A stretch of 64,000 nt of DNA. Source: Dickeya chrysanthemi NCPPB 402. GTDB taxonomy: Bacteria; Pseudomonadota; Gammaproteobacteria; Enterobacterales; Enterobacteriaceae. Made by a program: the position numbers and the translations under genes. The DNA lies in assembly GCF_000406105.1 (NCBI RefSeq), contig NZ_CM001974.1:3528486-3592485 (forward strand), given 5' to 3'. The notes beneath the pieces are model-generated. The model worked only from the letters and a program-made list of their open reading frames with translations. It did not search any database and had not been told where the DNA came from. Positions 36,826 to 45,307 of this stretch are shown here, one piece after another. The first letter of the stretch is position 1; every line of letters starts with the position of its first letter.

Positions 36826-36843
36826 ATAAGTGCATACACTTAT
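36826..36843. promoter_or_regulatory. Candidate GntR operator 1
   Basis: Perfect palindrome ATAAGTG-CATA-CACTTAT, 113 bases upstream of the binding-protein start. It shares the AAGTG-N4-CACTT core with two other palindromes in this divergent region. Half-sites (AAAGTGCG, AAAGTGAA) lie next to it at 36803-36822. Confidence 0.6.
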
Positions 36844-37016
36844 GTATTAAGCAAAGACGATGCCAGAAAGCCAGGATATTCCCGACAGCACGTGCTTATT
36901 TCAGGTGAGACAAATGCAAATTCCCGAATAAATACAAGGAAATCTAAAATAATAAAAATCGCATAGTAAAACTTTTATTTTCTTTTTACCGTGGTTTATA
37001 AAAAAGCCTGCGTACA

Positions 37017-37032
37017 AAAGTGAAGTCACTTT
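37017..37032. promoter_or_regulatory. Candidate GntR operator 2
   Basis: Perfect palindrome AAAGTG-AAGT-CACTTT, same core and 4-base spacer as sites 1 and 3. The region 36714-37450 is otherwise AT-rich and holds no gene. Confidence 0.55.
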
Positions 37033-37131
37033 GATTCATTTTGGTGCAACGCTGACGCAAAATGGTGCGAAAAAAAACCACGACAACAAATAATATAAAA
37101 AAACTTATAAATCATTAACTTTTAAATAGAA

Positions 37132-37151
37132 CAAAAGTGTATTCACTTTTG
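37132..37151. promoter_or_regulatory. Candidate GntR operator 3
   Basis: Perfect palindrome CAAAAGTG-TATT-CACTTTTG, the longest of the three. It lies 30 bases from the ERIC element and 300 bases upstream of the GntR start codon. Confidence 0.6.
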
Positions 37152-37180
37152 TGTTGAGTTGTTTTTTTTGCTGTGCTATC

Positions 37181-37375
37181 TATACCCTAAATAATTCAAG
37201 TTGCAGGACAACACGCTGGCGTGTTGAACAACGCCACGCGTTGGCCCTTTAGGGCAAGGCTCATTAGAGCCTTGTAATGCGGCAAGTGAGTGAATCCCGA
37301 TGAGCTTACTCAGGTAAGTGATTCGGGTGAACGAACGCAGCCAACACACCTGCAACTTGAAGTATGACGGATATA
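37181..37375. repeat. ERIC element with internal insertion (195 bp)
   Basis: Has both ERIC ends (TATACCCTAAATAATTCAAG … AGTATGACGGATATA) and the complete standard core (GAGCTTACTCAGGTAAGTGA). About 68 extra bases follow the left arm (around 37209-37279: CAACACGCTGGCGTGTTGAA and onward). The insertion contains the module that forms the middle of the three short copies. It separates the operator cluster from the GntR gene. Confidence 0.85.
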
Positions 37376-37450
37376 TAAAAACATTACGTGAAATAACCTG
37401 TGCAGCATTTTTATTTTCGTGCTGAGTGTGCGGTAAATTAAGGGGATAAT

Positions 37451-38152
37451 GTGGTTGCTATTAAAAAGAAATCCCGTAGCGCTGACAGTGTGGAAAAGGT
37501 CTACGAGAAAGTGAAAGGCCTGGCGATTGATTACCACTTTCGTCCCGGCGAACGGGTGAATGAAGTTGAGCTTGCTGCACAACTGGGCGTCTCGCGCACC
37601 CCAGTACGGGAAGCGCTAAACCGTCTGGCAAAAGACGGCTTTATGAACTTTGTCCCTAACCGGGGTTTTTACTCCCGCGACCTGACGCCGGAGGGTGTCC
37701 GCGAGCTGTATGAAGTGCGAATGGTGATAGAGCAATCAACCTTTCGTTTCGCCTGCCTGCGGGCAACCGATGAAGAGATCGCCGCGACCACGGCTATCTG
37801 GGAGGAAGTGAGCCAGCATCGCCCGGCGCAAACCGAACAGGACTGGGCGAAGATAGCGGAAATCGATGAACGTTTCCACATGGAGATAGCCCGTATTTCC
37901 CATAACGGTCGGCTCTATGAAATGCTCGATAGCCTGAATTCGCTCAGCCGCTTTTTCCGGCGTATCGATCTCGAAACGCCCGTGCGCAGGAATAATGCTT
38001 ATGACGAGCATGTCGACATTATCGCGGCTTTACGTCAGCGGGATATAGAAAAAGGCGTGGTGCTGATTGAGCAACATATTTCATTGAGCGCCGAGCACGC
38101 GGTTGAAGTGACAAAAGAAGGGCTGGCCAGGATCTATTTTGGTAAGCCCTGA
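37451..38152 (+). CDS. GntR-family (FCD) transcriptional regulator
   Basis: 233 aa from a GTG after AAGGGG. N-terminal winged helix: NEVELAAQLGVSRTPVREAL (about 37-56) with the GntR-typical RTPVREAL, then GFMNFVPNRGFYSRDL. The C-terminal FCD domain contains EVRMVIEQSTFRFAC and metal-ligand-type His residues in DERFHMEIARISHN (about 139-152) and YDEHVDIIAAL. FCD regulators usually bind small carboxylates or amino acids. It precedes the amidohydrolase and ProC-like genes and is divergent from the ABC importer, so it is the likely regulator of both and a candidate to bind the AAGTG-N4-CACTT sites. Confidence 0.85.
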   Translation: MVAIKKKSRSADSVEKVYEKVKGLAIDYHFRPGERVNEVELAAQLGVSRTPVREALNRLAKDGFMNFVPNRGFYSRDLTPEGVRELYEVRMVIEQSTFRFACLRATDEEIAATTAIWEEVSQHRPAQTEQDWAKIAEIDERFHMEIARISHNGRLYEMLDSLNSLSRFFRRIDLETPVRRNNAYDEHVDIIAALRQRDIEKGVVLIEQHISLSAEHAVEVTKEGLARIYFGKP

Positions 38153-38274
38153 GCTGCTCTTTTTCGTTAAAAAAAACACAATAATTTAATCCACTACCAG
38201 AAGGCATTATGCGTTCTGGTAATTCATTCACAGCGTCATGCTGCGGCATTGTGCCGGGAAAATGTAGAGGAAAT

Positions 38275-39453
38275 ATGTGCTCCATTCCCGAAGACATTAT
38301 TCAACAGGCGATTATCTGGCGACGTGAGATTCATGCGCGCCCGGAGATTGGCTTACAAGAGTTTAATACTTCCGCGAAAATCAGCAGCCTGCTACGCGAA
38401 TATGATCTTGAAGTGCATACCGGTATCGCGGGTACTGGCGTGGTTGGTGTTCTTCGCAATGGTGAAGGGCCGGCAATAGCCCTGCGCGCTGATATTGATG
38501 CATTACCCATCCAGGAAAATAACGCCGTTGCATGGTGCTCAACCTCGGCAGGCACGATGCACGCCTGTGGACATGACGGGCATACTGCCATTCTACTGGG
38601 AGCGGCGCGCTATCTCAGCCAGACCAGAGCGTTCAATGGTACGGTGTACTTTATTTTTCAGCCTGCGGAAGAGAATGCCGGTGGCGGGCGTTTGATGGTG
38701 GAAGAAGGGATCTTTACGCGCTTCCCTGTTTCTGCGGTTTATGCGCTGCACAACTGGCCGGGGCTGCCGGTAGGGGAAGTGGCCGTTAGCGCAGGCCCAA
38801 TGATGGCTTCGCAGGACAACTTTTTTATCACGCTGACTGGCGTGGGATGCCATGCGGCGATGCCGGAAAAAGGGGCCGATCCGGTGTTGGCCGGTGCACA
38901 CCTGATTACCGCATTGCAAACGATCACGACGCGCCGCCTCTCTCCGTTGGACAGCGCCGTGATCAGCGTGACGCAACTACAGGCCGGAGAAGCAATAAAT
39001 GTCGTCCCGCAGACAATGCACTTATCCGGCACGTTGCGTTGCCTGAGTCAGGCCGCCAGAGCGCGTTGCCAGACCCTGATGGCGGAGTATGTCGAACAGC
39101 TCGCCCAGCCGTTTGGCGTCACTGGCAACATTCGCTGGGAATACGGTTACCCGGTAACCGTCAACCATGCGCAACAGGCAAAAATTCTGGCGGATGCCGC
39201 ACGCCAAGTCCCCGGGATCACGCAAGTCCACACGCAGTTATCGCCATCCATGGCGGCAGAAGATTTCGCCTATTTTCTGGAAGCCTGTCCGGGCGCTTAT
39301 CTGTGGCTGGGGGCCGATGGCCCAACGCCCGGCGCAGCATTACATAACCCGCATTATGATTTTAATGACCAACTTATCGCACCCGGCATCGGTCTTTGGG
39401 TATCGCTGGTGGAGAGGTCATTGGGCCCTGTTTCTGTTACTTCCGAGGATTAA
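38275..39453 (+). CDS. M20D amidohydrolase (hippurate hydrolase/IAA-amino acid hydrolase-like)
   Basis: 392 aa from the ATG at 38275 (AGAGG four bases upstream); the frame is open from 38209 without a better start. Motifs: RREIHARPEIGLQEF (about 16-30), LRADIDALPI (about 72-81), the metal-binding MHACGHDGHTA (about 97-107), FQPAEENAGGGR (about 128-139) with the catalytic Glu pair, and SMAAEDFAYF near the end. The family removes acyl groups from amino acids (N-benzoylglycine, N-acetyl or auxin conjugates). It begins 122 bp after the GntR gene and is followed by the ProC-like gene 2 bp later. Confidence 0.88.
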   Translation: MCSIPEDIIQQAIIWRREIHARPEIGLQEFNTSAKISSLLREYDLEVHTGIAGTGVVGVLRNGEGPAIALRADIDALPIQENNAVAWCSTSAGTMHACGHDGHTAILLGAARYLSQTRAFNGTVYFIFQPAEENAGGGRLMVEEGIFTRFPVSAVYALHNWPGLPVGEVAVSAGPMMASQDNFFITLTGVGCHAAMPEKGADPVLAGAHLITALQTITTRRLSPLDSAVISVTQLQAGEAINVVPQTMHLSGTLRCLSQAARARCQTLMAEYVEQLAQPFGVTGNIRWEYGYPVTVNHAQQAKILADAARQVPGITQVHTQLSPSMAAEDFAYFLEACPGAYLWLGADGPTPGAALHNPHYDFNDQLIAPGIGLWVSLVERSLGPVSVTSED

Positions 39454-39455
39454 CT

Positions 39456-40259
39456 ATGAGCCATATCCACTTTATTGGTGCCGGTCAAATGACCGAAGCG
39501 ATTCTGCGCGCCGCCTTAAAACGCGGGGCATTAACCCCGGATGAGGTCAGCTTATCGGATATTGATCCAGCGCGAATTGAAACGCTAAAAGCACGCTATC
39601 TGTTGAGCAATACACAAGATCTGCCCAACGCGCTGGCTGCAGCGGATCACATTGTGATGGGGGTACGCCCGCAGGATGATATTGCCGGTGTCGCACAACT
39701 GATTAAGCAGCATGCAGCGCCACAGGCGTCGGTCATTTCTATTATTGCTGGCGTCACGCTGGCCCAGCTGTCTTTGATGCTGGGCGAGTCGCGCCCGATT
39801 ACGCGGATCATCCCGAATACGCTGACGGATACCGGGCTGGGCTACAGCGGCGTGGCGTTTAATGCTTATGTCAACAGTGCGTCCGTTATGCCATTCCTCG
39901 AAAGTTTCGGCAAGGTGATGGTGCTGGAGGAACGGCTGATTGACGTCTTCACCGGTTTTGCTGTCGCTGGCGTCAACTATGTCTATTACTTTGTCGAAGC
40001 GCTGGCTGATGCCGGTGTTCTTGCCGGATTAACCCGCACTCAATCCACGCAGGTGGTGTGGGAAAATCTGGTCGGCGCGGTTGAAATGCTTAAATTATCC
40101 GGACGCCATCCGCGCCAACTGATGGATATTAATAACTCTCCGGCGGGTGTCGGCATTAATGGTTTATACGAGTTGAATAAAAGTGATTTCGCCGCTGGCC
40201 TGCAAAGCAGCGTTCTGGCTGCAGTACGCCGTACAACCGAGCTTTCCGGTCAAAAATAA
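39456..40259 (+). CDS. Pyrroline-5-carboxylate reductase-like protein (ProC family)
   Basis: 267 aa from the ATG at 39456, with GAGG eight bases upstream; it starts two bases after the amidohydrolase stop. N-terminal Rossmann motif HFIGAGQMTEAIL (about 4-16), VMGVRPQDD (about 67-75), the conserved ITRIIPNTLTDTGLGYSG (family: R-xMPN), and the C-terminal dimer region with LADAGVLAGLTR (family: ALxxAGVxxGLxR). It should reduce a cyclic imino acid with NAD(P)H. It is diverged from housekeeping ProC and part of this catabolic/uptake module, so the substrate may be a pyrroline derivative released by the amidohydrolase. Confidence 0.82.
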   Translation: MSHIHFIGAGQMTEAILRAALKRGALTPDEVSLSDIDPARIETLKARYLLSNTQDLPNALAAADHIVMGVRPQDDIAGVAQLIKQHAAPQASVISIIAGVTLAQLSLMLGESRPITRIIPNTLTDTGLGYSGVAFNAYVNSASVMPFLESFGKVMVLEERLIDVFTGFAVAGVNYVYYFVEALADAGVLAGLTRTQSTQVVWENLVGAVEMLKLSGRHPRQLMDINNSPAGVGINGLYELNKSDFAAGLQSSVLAAVRRTTELSGQK

Positions 40260-40283
40260 CGTTACTTTTTAATAAGGTTGGTC

Positions 40284-40304
40284 TATGTCAGCAATTTTGT
40301 ATTA
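40284..40304 (+). pseudogene. Possible start of a truncated operon gene
   Basis: After AAGG and a 7-base spacer an ATG at 40284 opens a six-codon frame (M-S-A-I-L-Y-stop). It lies 24 bases after the ProC-like stop and has a credible ribosome site. It may be the first codons of a third operon gene lost when mobile DNA entered just downstream; it could also be chance. Confidence 0.3.
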
Positions 40305-40310
40305 GGGTGA

Positions 40311-40385
40311 TTACCAAGGGATACTGACGGTATAATTACCAGGCGACTTTGTCGCAGTCGCTAATTACCACGGGAAATTGACGGT
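40311..40385. repeat. Two imperfect 21-bp direct repeats
   Basis: TTACCAAGGGATACTGACGGT (40311-40331, 18 of 21 matching) recurs at 40365-40385, 54 bases apart start to start. They mark the left border of the disturbed region next to the IS3 remnant. Origin unknown. Confidence 0.6.
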
Positions 40386-40400
40386 TGATCCATAACCGTG

Positions 40401-40431
40401 TTCTGTGAGTGTTTTTTGTACACTCACAGAA
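40401..40431. terminator. Inverted repeat, possible terminator or element end
   Basis: Perfect 11-bp arms TTCTGTGAGTG / CACTCACAGAA around a 9-base loop (TTTTTTGTA). It sits 13 bases left of the IS3 remnant and 140 bp after the ProC-like gene. Confidence 0.45.
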
Positions 40432-40443
40432 TGCTAAGGATGA

Positions 40444-40885
40444 TCACGTTGAACTCCGAAGCTCAATTGACCGTGGATGTCTGGCTGTGACATGCCGACG
40501 GGGACGTTTTGTCCGCAGATTCAGCCCTTCCAGACAATAAATTCGGTGTGTTTTCTTGTGGTTGACTAACCAGCCTTCCCGCCGCAGAAGAATATGAATA
40601 CGCTGGCAACCATAGCGAACCCGAGCTGCAGCAATCTCTCTTATCCTCTGAGTCAGGGCCCTGTCATCGCGGCAGCTGCGATAGTTGTACACCGTACGAC
40701 TTTGCATCATCAGGCGGCAGCCACGACGCAGTTCTGTCACCCCCAGACCGGCAAATTTCTTCTTCCAGTTATAAAAAGTGGCCTCAGAATCCCCATCTTC
40801 TGCACACGTCCTCCACCCGGGTGCCGGTTTCGGCCTGCTTCAGCGCAAAGGCGATCTGTTCTTCGGTATAACGGGTCTTTTTCAT
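40444..40885 (-). pseudogene. IS3-family (IS407-like) element remnant
   Basis: Minus-strand OrfA begins at ATG 40885 with MKKTRYTEEQIAFALKQAET and reaches GTRVEDVCRR. A missing base then shifts the frame before MGISEATFYNWKKKFAGLG. After TELRR the sequence jumps into the middle of OrfB (MMQSRTVYNYRSCRDD … YGCQRIHILLRREGWLVNHK … LNLRTKRP), which stops at 40444. OrfA and OrfB are therefore fused by deletion, frameshifted and truncated: not functional. Confidence 0.85.
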
Positions 40886-40977
40886 GACGGACTGGCCTCT
40901 TTGTTCGATATAAAGAAAGACCGGATACTGCAGTTTAGATCGGTACTGATTACAGGGAAGAGATCAGGATACTTACA

Positions 40978-41277
40978 ACGTCACCACCATCACCAAACGC
41001 GATTGTTTCGAGCGCGCTCGAAGAATACGGCCGCCCCTCTTGTTTTCCTGCCTTAAAGACTCCGTTATCATGCAGCCTGCATACCAATGAAAGCCATGCT
41101 GGTCGAACATTCCTCCACTTCCGGGGGGATAACCAGGCAGGCCAGCAGTAAAGCACAGGATTTCATGAGCGCTAATGAGCATCGCCAGTATCATTAACGC
41201 ATTAAAATTTAAGAAGATGGACATCACAACGCGATGAGTACACCAGAGAGTTTAGACGCCCACACCCCCATGATGCA
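40978..41277 (+). repeat. Direct repeat copy A: duplicated mutS leader plus 5' codons
   Basis: About 300 bp nearly identical to 42421-42718, apart from a variable block of about 35 bases near 41098-41140 and a few substitutions. It ends with the mutS start ([14 protein letters not shown]) and breaks off after codon 14, running into unrelated sequence with a stop a few codons on. It forms the left flank of the Fic island. Confidence 0.95.
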
Positions 41278-41374
41278 TTGGTGTGTTAATGATGATTATT
41301 AACGGTTATTTACCATCAGATTATAAAAACTATATTTTAACCTACATTTTTGTAACCATCTGATTTTATTAATA

Positions 41375-41404
41375 TTGTTTACTGTACTCATCCAGCGTTA
41401 TAAT
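41375..41404 (+). promoter_or_regulatory. Candidate promoter for fic
   Basis: TTGTTT (41375-41380), 18-base spacer, perfect TATAAT (41399-41404), 41 bases upstream of the fic start codon. The surrounding 41278-41445 is strongly AT-rich, unlike the flanks. Confidence 0.5.
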
Positions 41405-41445
41405 CCCTCTGTTTTTCCATCCCTCTAATAACACAGGGCATCTCC

Positions 41446-42063
41446 ATGAGCCGATACCATGTATCCAGCAGTGAAGGTCAGTATGAGAAAGACTCTGGCG
41501 ACCAAGTTTTGGCTAACAAGCTGGGGATCGCTACTTCTGATGAGATGGATGAGGCTGAACTTGTCCTGTTAGAACAACTCTACCAGTCTGTTTTTGAAGA
41601 ACAGTTCCCGGAAGGGCAGCTCAGCGTAGCCATGCTAAAAAGCTGGCATCGCCGCTGGTTAGGTAACATCTACGAGTGGGCTGGACAAGAAAGAGCGGTT
41701 AATATCAGCAAAGGCGGCTTTATGTTTGCGCCCTCAGCGCAGTTGCCAAAACTGCTGAACGAATTTGATGTGAAATATCTCGCCCGTTACACACCGTGTA
41801 CAAATATGAGCGAAGAAGAGCTGATTGAAGCTATCGCCATAACCCATGTTGAGCTGATACTCATCCACCCATTTAGAGAGGGAAATGGGCGCTTATCACG
41901 ACTGTTAGCCGATGTAATGGCGGTTCAGGCTGGTTATAAAACACTGGATTATCAACGCTGGGAGCAGAACAAAACCCAGTATATCTCAGCTATTCACTCA
42001 GGTATGTCGATGAACTATGAGCCGATGAAACACAGGGTCAGTGAAGCATTAAGAAGGGACTAG
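41446..42063 (+). CDS. Fic-domain protein
   Basis: 205 aa with AGGG eight bases upstream of the ATG. The active-site motif HPFREGNGRLSR (about 145-156) matches HPFx(D/E)GNGRxxR exactly, so it should be catalytic, normally moving AMP from ATP onto a target hydroxyl. The Fic flap region is GGFMFAPSAQLP (about 87-98). Members of this size without an N-terminal inhibitory helix are usually held inactive by a small partner protein; here a 56-aa gene lies convergent and overlaps by four bases. The gene is AT-richer than its surroundings and flanked by duplicated mutS-leader DNA, so it was acquired. Confidence 0.88.
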   Translation: MSRYHVSSSEGQYEKDSGDQVLANKLGIATSDEMDEAELVLLEQLYQSVFEEQFPEGQLSVAMLKSWHRRWLGNIYEWAGQERAVNISKGGFMFAPSAQLPKLLNEFDVKYLARYTPCTNMSEEELIEAIAITHVELILIHPFREGNGRLSRLLADVMAVQAGYKTLDYQRWEQNKTQYISAIHSGMSMNYEPMKHRVSEALRRD

Positions 42064-42230
42064 GCAAGGCTAAGATGCGCGAACTTCTTGCGTGCGGCTT
42101 CAAGAGAAGCTTCGACGCTAGCTGATGGCTGGCCTGTTTCGACAGCCGTTGACGTCGCTACAGAACGCACGATGTCAGAGCGAGAAGGTTTAGCATAAGT
42201 TGCCTGCTCTTTTTTTCTGTTATTGACCAT
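42060..42230 (-). CDS. Small protein convergent with fic; candidate antitoxin
   Basis: 56 aa from the ATG at 42230, with AGAGGG four bases upstream (an open frame extends further but without a signal). Sequence starts MVNNRKKEQATYAKPSRSD and ends EAARKKFAHLSLA: basic at both ends, with a probable helix in ASVEASLEAARKKF. It contains STAVETG, loosely like the [S/T]xxxE[G/N] inhibitory motif of Fic antitoxins (Glu followed by Thr rather than Gly/Asn). Known Fic antitoxins such as VbhA and YhfG are encoded upstream on the same strand, so the opposite orientation is unusual. Role is inference from position and motif. Confidence 0.5.
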   Translation of the reverse strand: MVNNRKKEQATYAKPSRSDIVRSVATSTAVETGQPSASVEASLEAARKKFAHLSLA

Positions 42231-42420
42231 TAAGCCCTCTCTATCCAACGATAGTTGTTCAAAAAACACCGCAGTACAAACAGTATACCAAAACATCGAA
42301 ACAACATCACATATACTCACTTGCCCCCTGCAAGCTCAGACGAGTGATACTTTCTGCTATTTTTGGTTTACGCCTATTTTACCTCACCAGCCGCGCAGGT
42401 CTCGATTTGCATCGATAGCC

Positions 42421-42718
42421 ACGTCACCACCATCACCAAACTCGATTGTTTCGAGCGCGCTCGAAGAATACGGCCGCCCCTCTTGTTTTCCTGCCTTAAA
42501 GACTCCGTTATCATGCAGCCTGCATACCAATGAAAGCCATGCGGGTCGCGCATTGCCTATCATCGGGTGATAACCAAATCGGCCAGCAGTAAAGCACAGG
42601 ATTTCATGAGCGCTAATGAGCATCGCCAGTATCATTAACGCATTAAAATTTAAGAAGATGGACATCACAACGCGATGAGTACACCAGAGAGTTTAGACGC
42701 CCACACCCCCATGATGCA
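42421..42718 (+). repeat. Direct repeat copy B: native mutS leader and 5' end
   Basis: The copy joined to the intact mutS gene. Matches 40978-41277 except for one variable block (near 42541-42578) and single substitutions. The rest of the gap from 42231 to 42420 is AT-rich island sequence with no further gene. Confidence 0.95.
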
Positions 42719-45233
42719 GCAGTACCTGAAGCTGAAAGCCCAGCATCCCGATATTTTGCTGTTTTACCGCATGGGCGACTTCTATGAGCTGTTTTATGAC
42801 GATGCCAGGCGTGCGTCGCAATTGCTGGATATCTCGCTCACCAAACGCGGCGCTTCCGCCGGCGAACCGATTCCGATGGCCGGTGTCCCTCATCATGCAG
42901 TAGAAAACTATCTGGCCAGACTGGTGCAGTTGGGTGAATCGGTCGCGATTTGCGAACAGATTGGCGACCCAGCCACTAGCAAAGGGCCGGTAGAACGCAA
43001 AGTTGTCCGCATCGTCACCCCCGGTACCATCAGTGATGAAGCGCTGTTACAGGAAAAGCAAGATAACCTGCTGGCGGCCATCTGGCAGGAAAACCGGGGA
43101 TTTGGGTACGCTACACTGGATATCAGCTCTGGTCGCTTCCGGCTGGTGGAGCCGGTTGATAGGGATACCATGGCGGCCGAGTTGCAGCGCACCAATCCGG
43201 CGGAACTGCTTTATCCGGAAACCTTCGAGGCGATGCCCCTGATTGAGCACCGCCACGGGTTGCGTCGCCGTCCGTTGTGGGAATTCGAGCTTGATACCGC
43301 TCGCCAGCAGTTAAACCTGCAATTCGGCACCCGCGACCTGACCGGTTTCGGTGTCGAGCAGGCCCGGCTGGGGTTACGTGCCGCCGGTTGCCTGTTGCAG
43401 TACGCCAAAGATACCCAGCGCACATCGCTGCCGCATATCCGCGGCATCACCATGGAACGCCAGCAGGACGGCATCATTATGGATGCGGCGACCCGCCGTA
43501 ATCTGGAACTGACGCAGAACCTGTCTGGTGGAGTCGACAACACGTTGGCTTGCGTTCTCGACTGTACCGTGACCGCGATGGGCAGCCGTATGCTTAAGCG
43601 TTGGTTGCACGCCCCCATTCGCGATACTCAGGCGTTGCTGCAACGTCAACAGGCCATCGGCGCTCTCCAGGATACCGCCGCTGAACTGCAACCATTTTTG
43701 CGTCAGGTCGGCGATCTGGAGCGTATTCTGGCGCGTCTGGCGTTACGTTCCGCACGCCCGCGTGATTTGGCCAGAATGCGTCACGCGTTTCAGCAACTGC
43801 CGGATATCCATGCCCTACTGGAAACCGTCAACGCCGAAGCGGTACAGCAGTTGCGCGCGCATGTCGGCCATTTCGATGAACTGCGCGACCTGCTGGAACG
43901 CGCTGTAGTGGAAACGCCGCCGGTGCTGGTGCGCGATGGCGGGGTTATTGCCGGCGGTTACAACGACGAGCTGGATGAGTGGCGTATGCTGGCCGACGGC
44001 GCCAGCGACTATCTGGAAAAACTGGAAATTCGTGAACGTGACCGGCTCGGCATCGATACCCTGAAAGTCGGCTTTAACGGCGTGCACGGTTACTACATTC
44101 AGGTTAGCCGTGGGCAAAGCCACATGGTGCCGATGAACTATGTCCGCCGCCAAACGCTCAAAAATGCCGAGCGTTACATCATTCCCGAACTGAAAGAATA
44201 CGAAGATAAGGTACTGACCTCAAAAGGCAAAGCGTTAGCACTGGAAAAAGCGCTGTATGAGGAATTGTTCGACTTGTTACTGCCGCACCTGGCGGAACTC
44301 CAGCAAAGCGCCGGCGCACTGGCGGAACTGGATGTGCTCAGCAATCTGGCCGAACGTGCCGACACACTGAACTACGTCTGCCCGACGTTGAGCGACAAAC
44401 CGGGGATCAAGATCACCGGTGGTCGCCACCCGGTGGTAGAGCAGGTACTGAGCGAGCCGTTTATTGCCAACCCGTTATCACTGTCGCCCCAGCGCCGGCT
44501 GCTGATCATCACCGGTCCTAACATGGGCGGTAAAAGCACCTATATGCGGCAGGCGGCACTGATCGTGCTGATGGCGCATATCGGTAGTTACGTCCCGGCC
44601 GAACAGGCGGTGATTGGCCCGGTGGACCGGATATTCACTCGCGTCGGGGCCGCCGATGACCTCGCCTCCGGTCGCTCCACCTTCATGGTGGAAATGACGG
44701 AAACCGCCAATATTCTGCATAACGCCACCGAACACAGCCTGGTACTGATGGATGAAATCGGGCGCGGCACCTCCACCTATGATGGTTTGTCGCTGGCCTG
44801 GGCCTGTGCTGAAGCACTGGCAAACAACATCAAAGCCATGACGCTGTTCGCCACCCACTATTTCGAACTCACCAACCTGCCGGAGAAAATGGAAGGCGTC
44901 ATCAACATTCATCTCGACGCATTGGAACACGGCGACACGATTGCTTTTATGCATAGCGTGCAGGAGGGCGCAGCCAGCAAGAGTTACGGATTGGCGGTTG
45001 CCGCACTGGCCGGCGTACCGAAAGAGGTCATCAAACGGGCCAGACAAAAACTGAGGGAGTTGGAATCGCTGGCCGGTCATGCGTCCGCCAGCCATGTCGA
45101 TGGTTCGCAGCTTGCGCTGCTCGCGCCAGTTGAGCCGTCACCGGCAATGGAGGCGCTGGAATCTATCGACCCGGATACACTGACGCCACGTCAGGCGCTG
45201 GATTGGTTGTATAAATTAAAAGGTATGCTGTAA
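42675..45233 (+). CDS. mutS: DNA mismatch repair protein MutS
   Basis: 852 aa, full length for enterobacterial MutS (E. coli 853). It recognises base mismatches and small loops and recruits MutL. The mismatch-binding Phe-x-Glu is in [11 protein letters not shown] (about 34-44). The ATPase has Walker [15 protein letters not shown] (about 614-627), Walker B-type [16 protein letters not shown] and the late THYFELT. The C-terminal tetramer helix region [17 protein letters not shown] is present. The gene is intact although its leader and first 14 codons are duplicated 1.44 kb upstream. Confidence 0.97.
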   Translation: MSTPESLDAHTPMMQQYLKLKAQHPDILLFYRMGDFYELFYDDARRASQLLDISLTKRGASAGEPIPMAGVPHHAVENYLARLVQLGESVAICEQIGDPATSKGPVERKVVRIVTPGTISDEALLQEKQDNLLAAIWQENRGFGYATLDISSGRFRLVEPVDRDTMAAELQRTNPAELLYPETFEAMPLIEHRHGLRRRPLWEFELDTARQQLNLQFGTRDLTGFGVEQARLGLRAAGCLLQYAKDTQRTSLPHIRGITMERQQDGIIMDAATRRNLELTQNLSGGVDNTLACVLDCTVTAMGSRMLKRWLHAPIRDTQALLQRQQAIGALQDTAAELQPFLRQVGDLERILARLALRSARPRDLARMRHAFQQLPDIHALLETVNAEAVQQLRAHVGHFDELRDLLERAVVETPPVLVRDGGVIAGGYNDELDEWRMLADGASDYLEKLEIRERDRLGIDTLKVGFNGVHGYYIQVSRGQSHMVPMNYVRRQTLKNAERYIIPELKEYEDKVLTSKGKALALEKALYEELFDLLLPHLAELQQSAGALAELDVLSNLAERADTLNYVCPTLSDKPGIKITGGRHPVVEQVLSEPFIANPLSLSPQRRLLIITGPNMGGKSTYMRQAALIVLMAHIGSYVPAEQAVIGPVDRIFTRVGAADDLASGRSTFMVEMTETANILHNATEHSLVLMDEIGRGTSTYDGLSLAWACAEALANNIKAMTLFATHYFELTNLPEKMEGVINIHLDALEHGDTIAFMHSVQEGAASKSYGLAVAALAGVPKEVIKRARQKLRELESLAGHASASHVDGSQLALLAPVEPSPAMEALESIDPDTLTPRQALDWLYKLKGML

Positions 45234-45248
45234 CAGTAAGCACTTTGG

Positions 45249-45278
45249 GCGGAGAACAGCAGTGTTCTGGTTCTCCGC
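45249..45278 (+). terminator. Hairpin after mutS
   Basis: Perfect 9-bp stem GCGGAGAAC / GTTCTCCGC with a 12-base loop, 15 bases after the mutS stop. The T-run is weak. Confidence 0.5.
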
Positions 45279-45307
45279 TCATTGAATACGCCTATTCACT
45301 CTGCGGT

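Noticed and set aside
40973..41227. Small minus-strand frame in the mutS leader repeat, with a twin at 42384-42668
   Set aside because: Both frames start with the same residues only because the DNA is duplicated, and they diverge by frame where the copies differ. No ribosome site decides it; treated as part of the repeat.
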